The translations under genes and the position numbers were made by a program. A stretch of DNA of 64,000 bases from Bacteroidota bacterium (GTDB taxonomy: Bacteria > Bacteroidota > Bacteroidia > B-17B0 > Aurantibacillaceae). Shown here piece after piece: positions 24,805-35,000 of the stretch; position 1 is the stretch's first letter; each line of letters begins with the position of its first letter. The notes below the pieces were generated by a model. That model was not told where the DNA came from. It saw only the letters and a program-made list of their open reading frames with translations, and searched no databases. The stretch lies in contig JAUXZS010000024.1 of assembly GCA_030692515.1 (NCBI GenBank), positions 248,001 to 312,000 on the forward strand, written 5' to 3'.

Positions 24805-24841
24805 AAAGGGGGCGGTTAATTTAAGCCCTGCCCCCTTTTTT
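24805..24841 (+). terminator. Rho-independent terminator of hsp20
   Basis: AAAGGGGGC (24805-24813) pairs with GCCCCCTTT (24830-24838) and T residues follow. G/C content is far above the surroundings. Confidence 0.85.
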
Positions 24842-24877
24842 AAATTAATAATTAACAACACAAAATAAATTATTATC

Positions 24878-25387
24878 ATGGCAACATTTGATTTGTTTAG
24901 AAACAAGAACTTGTTGGATAACAAGCGGTTTCACAGAAATAATTCCGATGATACCATTCATAAAATTTGTTTAAAGAATGGTCTTCTAACATCAGTACTT
25001 TTAATCATGAGTTTTCTTGCATTCTGCGGTTATACGCATCGCTTAGAAATTCATCAACTAAGTGTAGCTAACATGGTTTTGCTTGCATTTGGGGTTTATT
25101 TCGCAATTGAAAACATAAGCCCAAATGGCAAAGCAGGTAGTGTTGATTATTTTGAAGGTTTTAAGGTTGGCTTATATACAGCAATAGTTGCAGTTGTATC
25201 ACACGCCTTATTTTTAATGATCTATACATATTTCAATAATTCTATATTACTAGAAATTAAAAATGGGCGCTATGGTATTGCTATAAACCCTTTAACGGTT
25301 GCTGGTGTAACATTGTTTGAAGAATTTGCTGCCGCAATAATCATTACATTTTGTTTAATGCAGTACTTCAAAAAAAATGAGTATTAA
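24878..25387 (+). CDS. Four-helix membrane protein (DUF4199-like)
   Basis: 169 aa with four hydrophobic segments at about 33-52, 61-82, 95-118 and 140-163. The layout (cytoplasmic start, GF..G...A connection between helices 2 and 3, final helix before a Lys/Asn end) resembles DUF4199 proteins, which are common in Bacteroidota and uncharacterised. The assignment to that family is tentative. It lies between two terminators, so it is a single-gene unit. Confidence 0.65.
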   Translation: MATFDLFRNKNLLDNKRFHRNNSDDTIHKICLKNGLLTSVLLIMSFLAFCGYTHRLEIHQLSVANMVLLAFGVYFAIENISPNGKAGSVDYFEGFKVGLYTAIVAVVSHALFLMIYTYFNNSILLEIKNGRYGIAINPLTVAGVTLFEEFAAAIIITFCLMQYFKKNEY

Positions 25388-25389
25388 TA

Positions 25390-25418
25390 AACCGTTGACT
25401 AAACGTCAACGGTTTTAT
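25390..25418 (+). terminator. Rho-independent terminator
   Basis: AACCGTTGAC (25390-25399) and GTCAACGGTT (25405-25414) form a perfect 10-bp stem with a 5-base loop, followed by TTAT. It follows the DUF4199-like gene by 2 bases. Confidence 0.8.
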
Positions 25419-25467
25419 AATTAATTTAAGTTTCAAGAAAAGTTTAGTTTTTAAAAAAAATTGTACT

Positions 25468-25689
25468 ATGGAAGAATTTGTTTTAAGTTTAATTGGTTTA
25501 CTTGGGTTAATTATTTTAGCAAATAGTTGTTTTACCAAAGGTAAAGAAAAACATGGCTTAGAAATAAATAATGAGGTTAATAATGAAAAAAAATTTTCAA
25601 ATATTGAAAGTACTTACAATAAAAATTTTATTTTAAAAAATAACCAGAAAGATTTTTTAGATTTTTCAGGGGGGACATTAGGTATTTAA
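25468..25689 (+). CDS. Small single-span membrane protein
   Basis: 73 aa. One N-terminal membrane helix (FVLSLIGLLGLIILANSC, residues 4-21) is followed by a polar, Asn/Lys-rich tail. The start is an ATG after an A-rich leader. No family recognised. Confidence 0.45.
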   Translation: MEEFVLSLIGLLGLIILANSCFTKGKEKHGLEINNEVNNEKKFSNIESTYNKNFILKNNQKDFLDFSGGTLGI

Positions 25690-25711
25690 AAAAAGCGTAA
25701 ATAAAAAACCA

Positions 25712-26734
25712 TCAATATCTTCTGCCACAAATTCTTTCCCACAAATCAACAAAGCTATCTTTGAAATTCACGTTTTTTTGATTAGCATCTTCCATACCCA
25801 TCATTTCTTTGCCATCTTTTTGATACAATTTGTAATAAAAAACAAATGTTTTTTTTAGTTCACTTTCCTTCATGTTTGTTCTACCAAATTTTACAGCGTA
25901 CAAATTAAGCGTATCACCGTTGGCCTCGGCAATGGTATAGGGGTCGCCAAACCATCTCACTATTTCTACATCTTTTTTGTTTTTGCATTGCTGCATTAAA
26001 TATTGATTACGTGGGTAGCTATACCATGTAATTGGATTTTGTTTATGTAACAAACTAAACTCCCCTATAAAAACAGTAGTATCGTTACTAGCAACTGAAT
26101 ACCATAAAACATTATTAAGCATTGTTGGATTTGTAATATGAGAGGTGGCAGGAATATTATTTTTTAAAATAGATGCTTGCACAATATTCTCTGCTTGAGC
26201 TTTATTAACAAAAGTAAGTCCTAGATAAACAAAACAATAAATCAAAGATGCTTGAGCAAGCTTATTCCTTCGCACTGCATTTTTTTTATAAAAAACAGCA
26301 ATCAACACTAATATTAACATTGGCAACGTAAATAATAAATCAACAATGGCCAGGTTATTTAGCGAGTAATTTTCATTTGTAAAAGGCAGCAACAATTGAG
26401 TACCAAAATTAGTACACCAATCTAACAATGAATGACCCCATAAACAAGCCAACATAAAAGTGAGCATTCGCGGAAATGAAACCTTTTGTCTAAATATTTT
26501 AACTAACAACCAAGCTATTGGTATAGCATAAAGTGCTTCTATAAATAAAGAATGTGTATGTGCCCTATGTTCGCACATGTAGGCTCTTGGGTCACTCAAT
26601 CCGGTGTAAAATAAATCAAAATCAGGAACGCTTTTTGCAATGGCTCCTAACAACATTCCCCATCGCCCTATTTTTTTCCCTAAAAACGTTTCGCCAATCG
26701 CAGCACCAATAACGATATGTGATAGAGAATCCAT
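25712..26734 (-). CDS. YdjM-type membrane-bound metal-dependent hydrolase
   Basis: 340 aa. The N-terminus DSLSHIVIGAAIGETFLG and the later PDFD and EHRAHTHSLF motifs supply the His/Asp residues of the LexA-binding YdjM family (PF04307). Membrane helices follow (residues 75-180). The C-terminal 150 residues are soluble and extracytoplasmic, which is the Bacteroidota form of the family. Substrate unknown. It converges with the small membrane protein at 25468. Confidence 0.8.
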   Translation of the reverse strand: MDSLSHIVIGAAIGETFLGKKIGRWGMLLGAIAKSVPDFDLFYTGLSDPRAYMCEHRAHTHSLFIEALYAIPIAWLLVKIFRQKVSFPRMLTFMLACLWGHSLLDWCTNFGTQLLLPFTNENYSLNNLAIVDLLFTLPMLILVLIAVFYKKNAVRRNKLAQASLIYCFVYLGLTFVNKAQAENIVQASILKNNIPATSHITNPTMLNNVLWYSVASNDTTVFIGEFSLLHKQNPITWYSYPRNQYLMQQCKNKKDVEIVRWFGDPYTIAEANGDTLNLYAVKFGRTNMKESELKKTFVFYYKLYQKDGKEMMGMEDANQKNVNFKDSFVDLWERICGRRY

Positions 26735-26913
26735 TTTTTTCTTGTTTCCCCTCTATTAACTTATTTTTAATAATAATAATTGCATTCGCTTTTTGTTTGT
26801 ATCTGAAAATAAATAAAGCAGGTAAAAAAACTAAAATCTATAACACCTTATCATCTTGATAATTAACGGGACTAAAAGGCTTTCTATTTTTAATTCAACA
26901 AATTAATCTGATT

Positions 26914-28044
26914 TTAATCCGTACCAAAAATTTCAGAATCGCTCTTAAATTCTGTACATTTTGGCGCAGGTCGCGGGGTGATAACAACTTCCTGTGGTTT
27001 TATTGACTTTGCAGATTTATCATATTTTAAAGTAATCTTAACTTCCGATTTTACTGTAAATCCTCCTTTAACAGCAGGATTCCATGAATCCATACTTTTA
27101 ACAGCCAAACTCACAAAATCGTTCAACGCCACATTAGCGCCATTAACCATGGCCTTTTTTATAGACCCATCAAAATTTAGCGAAAGTTTTAAAATAGAAA
27201 CATCGCCCTTAACTTGACGTCTTTGTTTTTTGCTAAGTACAATATTATCTTTAAAAAAAATATTTAAATCTTCTTCACCTGTGCCATAAAAAGGTGGTCT
27301 ACATGCTTTCGGGTTTTTCGCCTTTCTGGGTTTATTATTTCCTGGCTTCTTTTTCTGAACTGCTGAAAGATCGATAGAACTGGTTTCTTTTGGTCCATCG
27401 GTAGTAGCAGTCATATCCTCCTCTTTTTCTTCAGTCTTCTCTTCTTTCTTTACTTCTTTTACAACTTCCTTCTTTTCTTTTACAGGCTCTTCAACCTTCT
27501 TGGATTCTTTTAACTCTTTATTTTCTTTTGTTTCCTTTTTTTCAACTTTAGCAACTTCTTTAACCTCTGCTTTTTCTTCTTTTGCAACTGCAACTGGGGT
27601 TTCTACTTTTGGTGCTAACTTGTAATAAATATAAAAGCCTTGTGTTGGTTTTAACGCTTCTCCATCCCCACCAATAACACATTGGCAAATGTTTTTGTAG
27701 TTAGTGTTAAACTGAAAAAATTCGGGGTAAGTAACCATTAAATTTTCCCAACGCTCACGATTATCATCTTCTCGAGTTATAGAGGCGTCTTCGTTTGTTT
27801 CAGAAAAAACTAAAATAATGTCGGTGATCTCAGCCTTTTTAATTGCATCCACAGTAGCAACTTTTGGTAATCCTCCAGTACCCTTCTTGGATTTTAAAAC
27901 CTCAAAGCTTTTACCTATAGGTTTATACGGCGTTTTTATTTCATCTTCATCAAAAACTAGGTCGTCATAAGCAGGTGCTTGACCAAAAATTGACGTGCAT
28001 GAAACAAACAAACATATTGTTACAAAAGATTTTATTGACCTCAT
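26914..28044 (-). CDS. Secreted protein with Lys/Glu-rich linker and TonB-C-like end
   Basis: 376 aa. Signal peptide 1-22 (ending SIFGQ). Residues 145-215 are a low-complexity Lys/Glu/Val repeat (AKEEKAEVKEVAKVEKKETKENKE). The C-terminal part has a TonB C-terminal-type fold: 'VSILKLSLNFDGSIKKAMVNGANVALNDFVSLAVKSMDSWNPAVKGGFTV' matches the 'G.I....V..g....lD..a...v..m..W.PA...G' pattern. It has no membrane anchor, so it is unlikely to be a working TonB. It may span the periplasm. Confidence 0.6.
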   Translation of the reverse strand: MRSIKSFVTICLFVSCTSIFGQAPAYDDLVFDEDEIKTPYKPIGKSFEVLKSKKGTGGLPKVATVDAIKKAEITDIILVFSETNEDASITREDDNRERWENLMVTYPEFFQFNTNYKNICQCVIGGDGEALKPTQGFYIYYKLAPKVETPVAVAKEEKAEVKEVAKVEKKETKENKELKESKKVEEPVKEKKEVVKEVKKEEKTEEKEEDMTATTDGPKETSSIDLSAVQKKKPGNNKPRKAKNPKACRPPFYGTGEEDLNIFFKDNIVLSKKQRRQVKGDVSILKLSLNFDGSIKKAMVNGANVALNDFVSLAVKSMDSWNPAVKGGFTVKSEVKITLKYDKSAKSIKPQEVVITPRPAPKCTEFKSDSEIFGTD

Positions 28045-28168
28045 GATTTTTTTATGTAATTATAAAAAAAATATTCTGTAAAATTAAAGGTAAAAAGAAG
28101 GTATATCAACAAATCTCTTTTAATATGTTGTTTTTAAAAGGAAAACCATAACCAAATAAACATATTTG

Positions 28169-28240
28169 TTAAAAATGTAGTGGAAAAGAGAATGTTCTGC
28201 CTTTTTTGCAAGAAGCAAAGCTAACAGCCAAAGCCATCAT
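28169..28240 (-). pseudogene. Fragment of a lipoprotein gene, duplicate of the 5' part of the 28853 gene
   Basis: The reverse strand reads MMALAVSFASCKKGRTFSF and stops after 23 codons. It matches ALAFCFASCKKDRTC of the intact lipoprotein at 28853-29089, and the DNA is similar over about 35 bases (GTTCTG..TTTTTTGCAAGAAGC). The ATG overlaps the stop of the receiver gene as ATGA. It is probably a relic of a partial duplication, unlikely to be functional. Confidence 0.5.
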
Positions 28241-28671
28241 AAAACTTTTAATTTGTCTGAGGATGGGTTTTCAATTAATAAACTAACAATTTTGATAAAT
28301 TTTTCCTTAGTAATAGGTTTAATAATATAATCAGATACTTCGCTTATTTGATTTACTCTTTCAATATCAGCTTGTGAAATAGATGATGAAACTACGTAAA
28401 TGGTTATTTTTTTACCAAGTTTAGGTGATAATACAATATATTTTTCCAAAAACTCAAAACCATCCATTATTGGCATATTCAAATCAAGTAAAATAATTTC
28501 AGGAAGTAAATCTGGGTTGTTTGAATTAGCTTTTAGAAAATTAAAAGCGTCTTCTCCGTTTGAAAACGTTTTAATTTTTTCTACAAGTTCTGTACTTTTA
28601 ATCACGGCACTTTCGATAAATTGAACGATTTCATCATCATCAATAAGGGCCACTAAATTTATTGGTTTCAT
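28237..28671 (-). CDS. Single-domain response regulator (receiver only)
   Basis: 144 aa: acidic residues D11-D12, phospho-acceptor D63 in LLDLNMP, switch serines near 95-97, K118 in IIKPI. No output domain. It is similar in layout to the receiver at 6465-6881 (shared MPIMDGF.FL), so both may belong to the same phosphorelay family. No kinase is adjacent. The promoter side is AT-rich and faces a divergent 180-base gap. Confidence 0.85.
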   Translation of the reverse strand: MKPINLVALIDDDEIVQFIESAVIKSTELVEKIKTFSNGEDAFNFLKANSNNPDLLPEIILLDLNMPIMDGFEFLEKYIVLSPKLGKKITIYVVSSSISQADIERVNQISEVSDYIIKPITKEKFIKIVSLLIENPSSDKLKVL

Positions 28672-28835
28672 CTACTATATTTTAAATTAATTACTAATAA
28701 AGATAATGCATTTTTCGTCATAGTAAAATAATTTGCATAAATATGCTAAATATCACAATACCCCCTAATAGAATTATATTTATCTGGGGTTTTTGTATCG
28801 ATAAAAGGCTATTTAAATTGAAGAAGAAAAAAATA

Positions 28836-28860
28836 ATTTAATTTAATTTAATTTAATTTA
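28836..28860. repeat. ATTTA pentanucleotide microsatellite (5 copies)
   Basis: Five ATTTA units in a row; the last two overlap the stop-codon end of the small lipoprotein gene on the reverse strand. It may vary in length by slippage, which would leave the protein unchanged unless the stop is affected. Confidence 0.7.
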
Positions 28861-29089
28861 ATGAGCAATTTCTAACCTCTACCTTATTTGGCTCTGTAGG
28901 ATCATAAGAATTACCAGAATTACATGTTGCAAGAGCCGTTTTTTTAGAAACATTAGAATAGTTAGTTATTTGAGTCTCTGAACTCGATGCCCAAGATTTA
29001 TAATATGTACAAGTACATGTTCTGTCTTTTTTGCAAGAAGCAAAACAAAAGGCTAAAGCCACTAATGTAATAAATGCTATTTTTTTCAT
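28853..29089 (-). CDS. Small Cys-rich lipoprotein
   Basis: 78 aa. The signal peptide ends in the lipobox LAFCFASC. The mature part has several cysteines (RTCTCTYYKSW, ALATCNSG, VRNCSLN). It is probably an outer or inner membrane lipoprotein; the cysteines may bridge. A truncated relative lies at 28169. No known function. Confidence 0.6.
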   Translation of the reverse strand: MKKIAFITLVALAFCFASCKKDRTCTCTYYKSWASSSETQITNYSNVSKKTALATCNSGNSYDPTEPNKVEVRNCSLN

Positions 29090-29117
29090 TGTCTATTTTT
29101 TAAGTGTTTAAATTATT

Positions 29118-29657
29118 TTATTTTTTTCCTTTTCCGCCACCATGAGATTTTCCGCCACCTTTTTTCTCATGAGAATTTCCTTTGTAATTTTTTTGCTCGC
29201 CTTTATTTCCTCCATTATTATTTTTTTGTTTGGCAGGTGAGCTTTCAAAATTATTTTTTGAATTACCTTTTCCAGGTTTTGACCCGATTGTTTTTTGGGC
29301 GGCACCACGATAACCTTTTTTATATTTTATTTTATATTCTTTATGATGATGATAAGGTTGATTACCATGATAGTCAACCATCACCACTTTATAACCAGAG
29401 TAAAGATCATAGTGTCTATAACGCGTGGGAAGATAAGTTCTGTGTAGCCACACACCATTTCCAAAATAAATAAACATCGATGACTGAACATCATAATATG
29501 CCTCAACATCCGGTAAATAATAATAACGAGTTTCTGTGTATCCTACAGGCCCCCACGCTGGCGGCGAACCAACATTTATATTTACAGAAACTTGCGCTTT
29601 TGTAGCGCCTAATATAAAAAACAGTATGCCAATAATGACTAATTTTAAATAATTCAT
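29118..29657 (-). CDS. Secreted His/Tyr-rich protein with Gly/Lys tail
   Basis: 179 aa. The signal peptide (residues 1-21) ends ATKAQ. The mature protein begins VSVNINVGSPPAWGPVGYTETRYYYLPDVEAYYDV, a pattern shared by a well-populated but uncharacterised Bacteroidota family, followed by HHHKEYKIKYKKGYRG and a disordered Gly/Lys/Asn-rich tail. It is probably on the cell surface or in the periplasm. Function unknown. Confidence 0.7.
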   Translation of the reverse strand: MNYLKLVIIGILFFILGATKAQVSVNINVGSPPAWGPVGYTETRYYYLPDVEAYYDVQSSMFIYFGNGVWLHRTYLPTRYRHYDLYSGYKVVMVDYHGNQPYHHHKEYKIKYKKGYRGAAQKTIGSKPGKGNSKNNFESSPAKQKNNNGGNKGEQKNYKGNSHEKKGGGKSHGGGKGKK

Positions 29658-30157
29658 TTTGTTAAATTTTAACTTCTTTTAATGATTTGTAGTTCTATTT
29701 TCATGTTTCAAAATTGGGTAAATAGAACACAACAAGTGTTATATAACTTTGGTTATTACTTACATTATTCACACATATAATTTATGCGATGCGAGGGAAT
29801 ATCTGCAGGAAATTAATAATTTTTTTTAGTGATATTTTGTCCATTTCGCTGAATTTACTGGGGTGAAATGACAATAATTTCAAACAAATACTTCCGCTGG
29901 AAAATAAATTGTTTGATTTTATCAAAATGGGGTTGCTTAAAAGCTAATTAAAATGAAAAATATAATAATTGTTCCCGACAATTAAAATCTTATAAGTGTG
30001 GCGAAACTTCAAAAAAATGATTGGATTATAATTAATTATCTTTTTTTGAAAGATTAAATGAATCCAAAATATATCTTCAATATTTAATATATTTTTATTA
30101 CTACTTTTTTAAATCGTGATAAATAAATTACCTTTAGATTACAAACAAAAAAATTGT
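29658..30157. other. Noncoding divergent region
   Basis: About 500 bases between two divergently read genes. I see only AT-rich sequence and no repeats, hairpins or coding frame worth naming. It should hold promoters of both genes. Confidence 0.5.
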
Positions 30158-30550
30158 ATGGCAAAAGTAAACGCAAAAACAAATAAAGCTCACTATAAAA
30201 CGGATATTGCTTCTGGAGATAACAAAATAATTTCCGACGAACCGTTTGATAAAGGCGGACAGAATCTTGGCTTGACCCCGAGTGAATTATTATGCGCATC
30301 ACTCGCTGCATGCACATCTATAACGCTAAGAATGTATTCAGACCGAAAAGAATGGCCTCTCGAAAAAATAGAGGTAGATGTAGAACTTAACAGAGATAAC
30401 GAAAACAACATAACTAATTTTACCAGAAATATTCGTCTTGTTGGAACATTAGATGACGAGCAAAAAAAGAGACTGCTTCTAATTGCAGATAAGTGCCCAG
30501 TTCACAAAATATTATCTCATCAAATATTAATTACAACAATTGAAATATAA
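30158..30550 (+). CDS. OsmC-family peroxiredoxin-like protein
   Basis: 130 aa from ATG 30158; an upstream GTG frame start at 30116 adds 14 residues that do not fit the family. The OsmC fold is clear: 'DKGGQNLGLTPSELLCASLAACTSITLRMYSDRKEWPLEKIEVDVE' contains the first redox cysteine (LAAC) and 'IADKCPVHKIL' the second. It reduces organic hydroperoxides by a cysteine pair. It lies in convergent orientation with the efflux operon. Confidence 0.9.
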   Translation: MAKVNAKTNKAHYKTDIASGDNKIISDEPFDKGGQNLGLTPSELLCASLAACTSITLRMYSDRKEWPLEKIEVDVELNRDNENNITNFTRNIRLVGTLDDEQKKRLLLIADKCPVHKILSHQILITTIEI

Positions 30551-30565
30551 AAAGCAAAAATAAAC

Positions 30566-31999
30566 TTATTGCCAACCTCCACCCAATGCTTTATAAATAT
30601 TTATTGTGGCAGTAAATTGGTTTTGACGTGTATATAATAATTCGCGCTTTGATTGTAGCGAACTCTTCTGTGTCATTAATATTTCTATATACGTAGCTCT
30701 TCCAGTTTTAAAAAGAGTGGTAGATGTTTCTATAGCTTTTGCTAAAACAGCCACTTCTTTTGTTTTTAATTCGTAAATTTTTTCAAGATTAGAAATGTTA
30801 TTTAACTGATTGTACACTTCTATATACCCGTTAATAATACTTTTTTGATATGTATATAATGCTTGTTGTTGATTAGCATTCGCTGTTTTAAACTCGGCTT
30901 TTATTGCTTTTCTATTAATTAAAGGAGCAACTAAGTTTCCAAGAATTGAATAGGCTAGTGATTGCGGAGTAGTTAATAAAAATCCGGTTTTAAAAGCCTG
31001 CAAACCCAAGCCTGCTGATATATTAAAAGATGGGTAAAATGCAGCTTTCGCTGCTCTAACATCTGCTTTTGATTGTAATAGTCCAAATTCAGCCTGCCGT
31101 ATATCAGGTCGGTTTTTTAAGAGATTTGATGGGATACCAACAGCTATTTTAACTGGAAGAGTTTGTTTAAGTATTAATTGATTGCGCTTAACGCTCTGTG
31201 GAAATCTTCCGAGCAGAAAATTAATTTTATTTTCGCTCTCAGTAATTTTTTGAAGCGTTTCAAATTCCAATGCCATCGAATTCAATAATTGGGCTTCAAA
31301 TTGCTCAACAGCTAACTCATTGGCAGCTCCGGCTTCCTTTTGTATGCTCACTAATTCAAAAGCACTTTTTTGAAGTTTTATTGTTTCAATAATTATATCT
31401 AGTTCATTATCCAAAGTAAGTATGCCATAATATGTATTTGCAATTTCTGCAATTAAAGAAGTTACAATCAAGTTTTTCCCTTCAATACTAGAAAGATATC
31501 TTGCAAGTGCAGCCTTTTTTTTATTACGCAATTTCCCCCAAACATCTACTTCCCAGCTTGTTTGTAAACCAACGTAATAATCTGGAAGTTGAATTGGTAC
31601 AATTTGACCTGGTGTAATCTCAGTACTAATGTTACCAGCTCCATCCATGGTGTAAAGTCCAAATCTTTTTTGCGATGCAGCTACATTTAAATTTAAATCA
31701 GGAAATAAAGCACCCTTTCTAAATTTAAAACTCGCGTTTGCAATTTCAATTTTTTGAAGAGCGCTTAATAAATCTAAATTATTTTTTAAAGCAATATCTA
31801 TTAATGTTGTAAGATTTGAATCGTTAAAGTAATCTCTCCATTTTATATTAGCCGAATTAATGGAGTCTTTTGCAGAAGAGAAAGAATCTGGTATTTTTTT
31901 TAGATTATCTTTTTCTGAGATAACAGTTGTCTTACATCCAACAATTATTATTGAGATAATTAAAGAAAAGAAAATGATATTAAATTTATTAAAGCTCAT
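30566..31999 (-). CDS. Outer-membrane efflux protein (OprM/NodT type)
   Basis: 477 aa lipoprotein (lipobox near IIIVGCKTT). Two long helical repeats typical of TolC/OprM (LLSALQKIEIANASFKFRKGALFPDLN..., PDIRQAEFGLLQSKADVRAAKAAFYPSFN) form the periplasmic alpha barrel. It is the exit channel for the RND pump encoded by the two preceding genes (reverse-strand order: fusion protein, pump, channel), and starts 4 bases after the pump's stop. Confidence 0.95.
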   Translation of the reverse strand: MSFNKFNIIFFSLIISIIIVGCKTTVISEKDNLKKIPDSFSSAKDSINSANIKWRDYFNDSNLTTLIDIALKNNLDLLSALQKIEIANASFKFRKGALFPDLNLNVAASQKRFGLYTMDGAGNISTEITPGQIVPIQLPDYYVGLQTSWEVDVWGKLRNKKKAALARYLSSIEGKNLIVTSLIAEIANTYYGILTLDNELDIIIETIKLQKSAFELVSIQKEAGAANELAVEQFEAQLLNSMALEFETLQKITESENKINFLLGRFPQSVKRNQLILKQTLPVKIAVGIPSNLLKNRPDIRQAEFGLLQSKADVRAAKAAFYPSFNISAGLGLQAFKTGFLLTTPQSLAYSILGNLVAPLINRKAIKAEFKTANANQQQALYTYQKSIINGYIEVYNQLNNISNLEKIYELKTKEVAVLAKAIETSTTLFKTGRATYIEILMTQKSSLQSKRELLYTRQNQFTATINIYKALGGGWQ

Positions 32000-32003
32000 A
32001 ATT

Positions 32004-35000
32004 TTAAAACTCTTCCGTTAAAGCAATTGGTTCTTTCTTATTTTTCTTTGACATTTTTAATGAAAGCGTGGCAAAAATCAGGTATAATCCCGGAATAATA
32101 ATTACACCAAAAACAGTCCCAAAGAGCATTCCACCGGCTGCAGCCGCGCCAATTGTTTTATTCCCTATTGCCCCTGCTCCACTTGCAAACATTAAAGGCG
32201 TTAATCCGGCTATAAAAGCAAACGAAGTCATAAGGATTGGCCTAAGGCGTAATTCAGCAGCTTCAATAACTGCTTTATAAGGTGTTTTTCCTTCCCTTTG
32301 CTTAAGTGTTGCAAATTCAATAATTAAAATTGCATTTTTACCTAATAGTCCAATTAACATAATCATGGCAACTTGAGCATAAATATTGTTTTCTAAACCC
32401 ATCAATTGAAGTAAAAAAAATGCGCCGAAAATTCCAGTTGGTAAAGAAAAAATAACCGGAAGCGGTAACAAAAAACTCTCGTATTGAGCAGATAAAAGTA
32501 AATACACAAATAACAAACAAATAATAAAAATATAAATAGCTTCATTTCCCGAATTTGCTTCGTCGCGTGAAGAGCCTGCCCAATCAAAATCATAACCTTT
32601 AGGAAGAGTTTCTTTTGCAACCTGCTTAACCGCATCAATTGCCTGACCACTACTATATCCTAATGCAGCCTCCCCATTTAACATAGAAGAAGGGTACATA
32701 TTATAACGCGTTACTTGTTCGGGACCATAAACTTTATCAATAGTAATAAAAGCCGACATAGGTACCATTTCGTTTTTTGTATTTTTAACTGATAATTTTA
32801 AAATATCAGAAGGCTTTGCTCTATATTCAGGTAAAGCTTGCACCATAACTTTATACATTTGACCAAAGCGAATAAAATTTGTAGCGTACTCGCTCCCAAG
32901 AAATGTTTGTAAAGTATTTAAAACGGCCGAAACAATTACACTTTTTTGTGCTGCCTTAGCATTGTCTATATTTACCAATAATTGAGGGAAACTCGCATCA
33001 AATGTTGTATAAGCGTTGTCAACCTCCAGACGGTTGTTCAACTCAGTCACGAATTTATTAGATACCTCTTCAAGATTTTTTAAATCTCCCATCCCACTTT
33101 TATCTAACAATCGTAATTCAAACCCACTTGAATTACCATAGCCAGGAACAGGCGGAGGTGTAAAGAATTCGATTTTAGCATCCTTAATAAAAGCCGTTTT
33201 TTCTTTTAATAATTCAATAATTTCTTTGTCTGATTTATCCCTTTTATTCCAACTTTTTAAACTTATTAAATTCATACCATAAGTTGAACCTGTTCCGTCT
33301 GATAAAACACTAAAGCCAGCAAGGGTTGATATAGATTGAATGCCCGGAATTTTTTCAGACGCTTTCTGAATTGCATCTACAACCCGCTCTGTTCTTTCTA
33401 ATGTTGCACCTGCGGGAGTTGTAATACTTGCGTAAATTGTTCCCTGATCCTCATTAGGAATAAAGCCGGCCGGAACTAACTTCCCCAATAAACCAGTTGC
33501 AATACAAAAAACCAAAAGGAATAAAACAGTAAATACTTTTCTATTAACAATTAAATTAAGAAGTTTTATGTATGAATTTGAAAGGCTGTTATACCAACGA
33601 TTAAAACCAGAAAAAAATCTACTTAAACCATTTTTTTTGTTTGCTGATGAATGAACTCTTTTTAATAATAACGCGCACAAAGCTGGAGTTAGTGTTAAGG
33701 CAATTATACCGGATAAAATAATCGATACCGCCATTGTAAGAGAAAATTGGCGATAAAAAATTCCGGTAGGTCCTGGTATAAAAGCTACTGGAATAAAAAC
33801 AGCCGACATAACAAGAGTAATTGCTATAATAGCACCACTTATTTCTTTCATCGCTTTTTCGGTTGCTTGCTTTGGTCCTATACCCTCCTTTTCCATTTTT
33901 GTGTGAACAGCTTCAACAACAACAATAGCATTATCAACTACAATCCCAATTGCAAGCACTAAAGCAAACAACGTAATTAAATTTAAAGAGAACCCAAACA
34001 ATTGCATAAAAAACAAAGTTCCAATTAAAGAAACCGGAACGGCAATTGCTGGTATTAATGTAGAACGCCAATCTTGTAAAAAAATAAAAACAACAAGAGA
34101 AACTAATAAAAAAGCTTCTAACAATGTTTTTAAAACTTCATCAATAGAAGCATCTAAAAACTCTGAAACATCATAACTTACCGTATAATCAACGCCAGCC
34201 GGAAACGATTTTTTTAATTCATTCATTCTACTTTTGATGTTGTGAATTACTTCGCTGGCATTACTTCCCGGACGTTGCTTTAACATTATTGCGGCAGAGG
34301 GCTTGCCGTTTTCTTTTGATATTACATCATAATCTTGCGACCCAAATTCTACATCGGCAATATCTTTTAATCTTAATAGTTCTCCATCTTCATTACTTCG
34401 TATAATAACATTTTCATATTGTTCCTTGGTATTATATTTACCAGTGTATTTTAATATGTATTGGAGTGATTGAGATTTTTTGCCTGAACTCTCTCCAATT
34501 TTTCCCGGAGCAGCCTCTACATTTTGTTGCTTTAAACTTGTAATTACTTCTTCTGTAGAAATATCATACACATTCATTTTTACAGGATTAAGCCAAATAC
34601 GCATGGAATATTCTCTGGAACCCATAATATAGGCATAACCTACACCCTCTATTCTTTTTAATTCGGCAAGAATATTTATATCTGTGTAATTGTACAAAAA
34701 CTTTTCGTCCATTGTAGAATCTTTACTCAAAAGATTTATGTAGAGCAACATACTATTTTGAATTTTTTCTACAATTACACCAGATTTAATAGCCTCCTCA
34801 GGCAATTCATCCAAAACAGAAGCAACTCTATTTTGAACATTAACCGCGGCAATTTCAGGATCAGTGCCTGCTTTAAATATTATCTGTATTACACTTGTCC
34901 CGTCGTTACCAGAAACAGAAGACATATAAGCCATGCCGGGCACACCATTAATAGCACGCTCAAGAGGTGTAACCACTGCCTTTACACATGTAATAGCATT

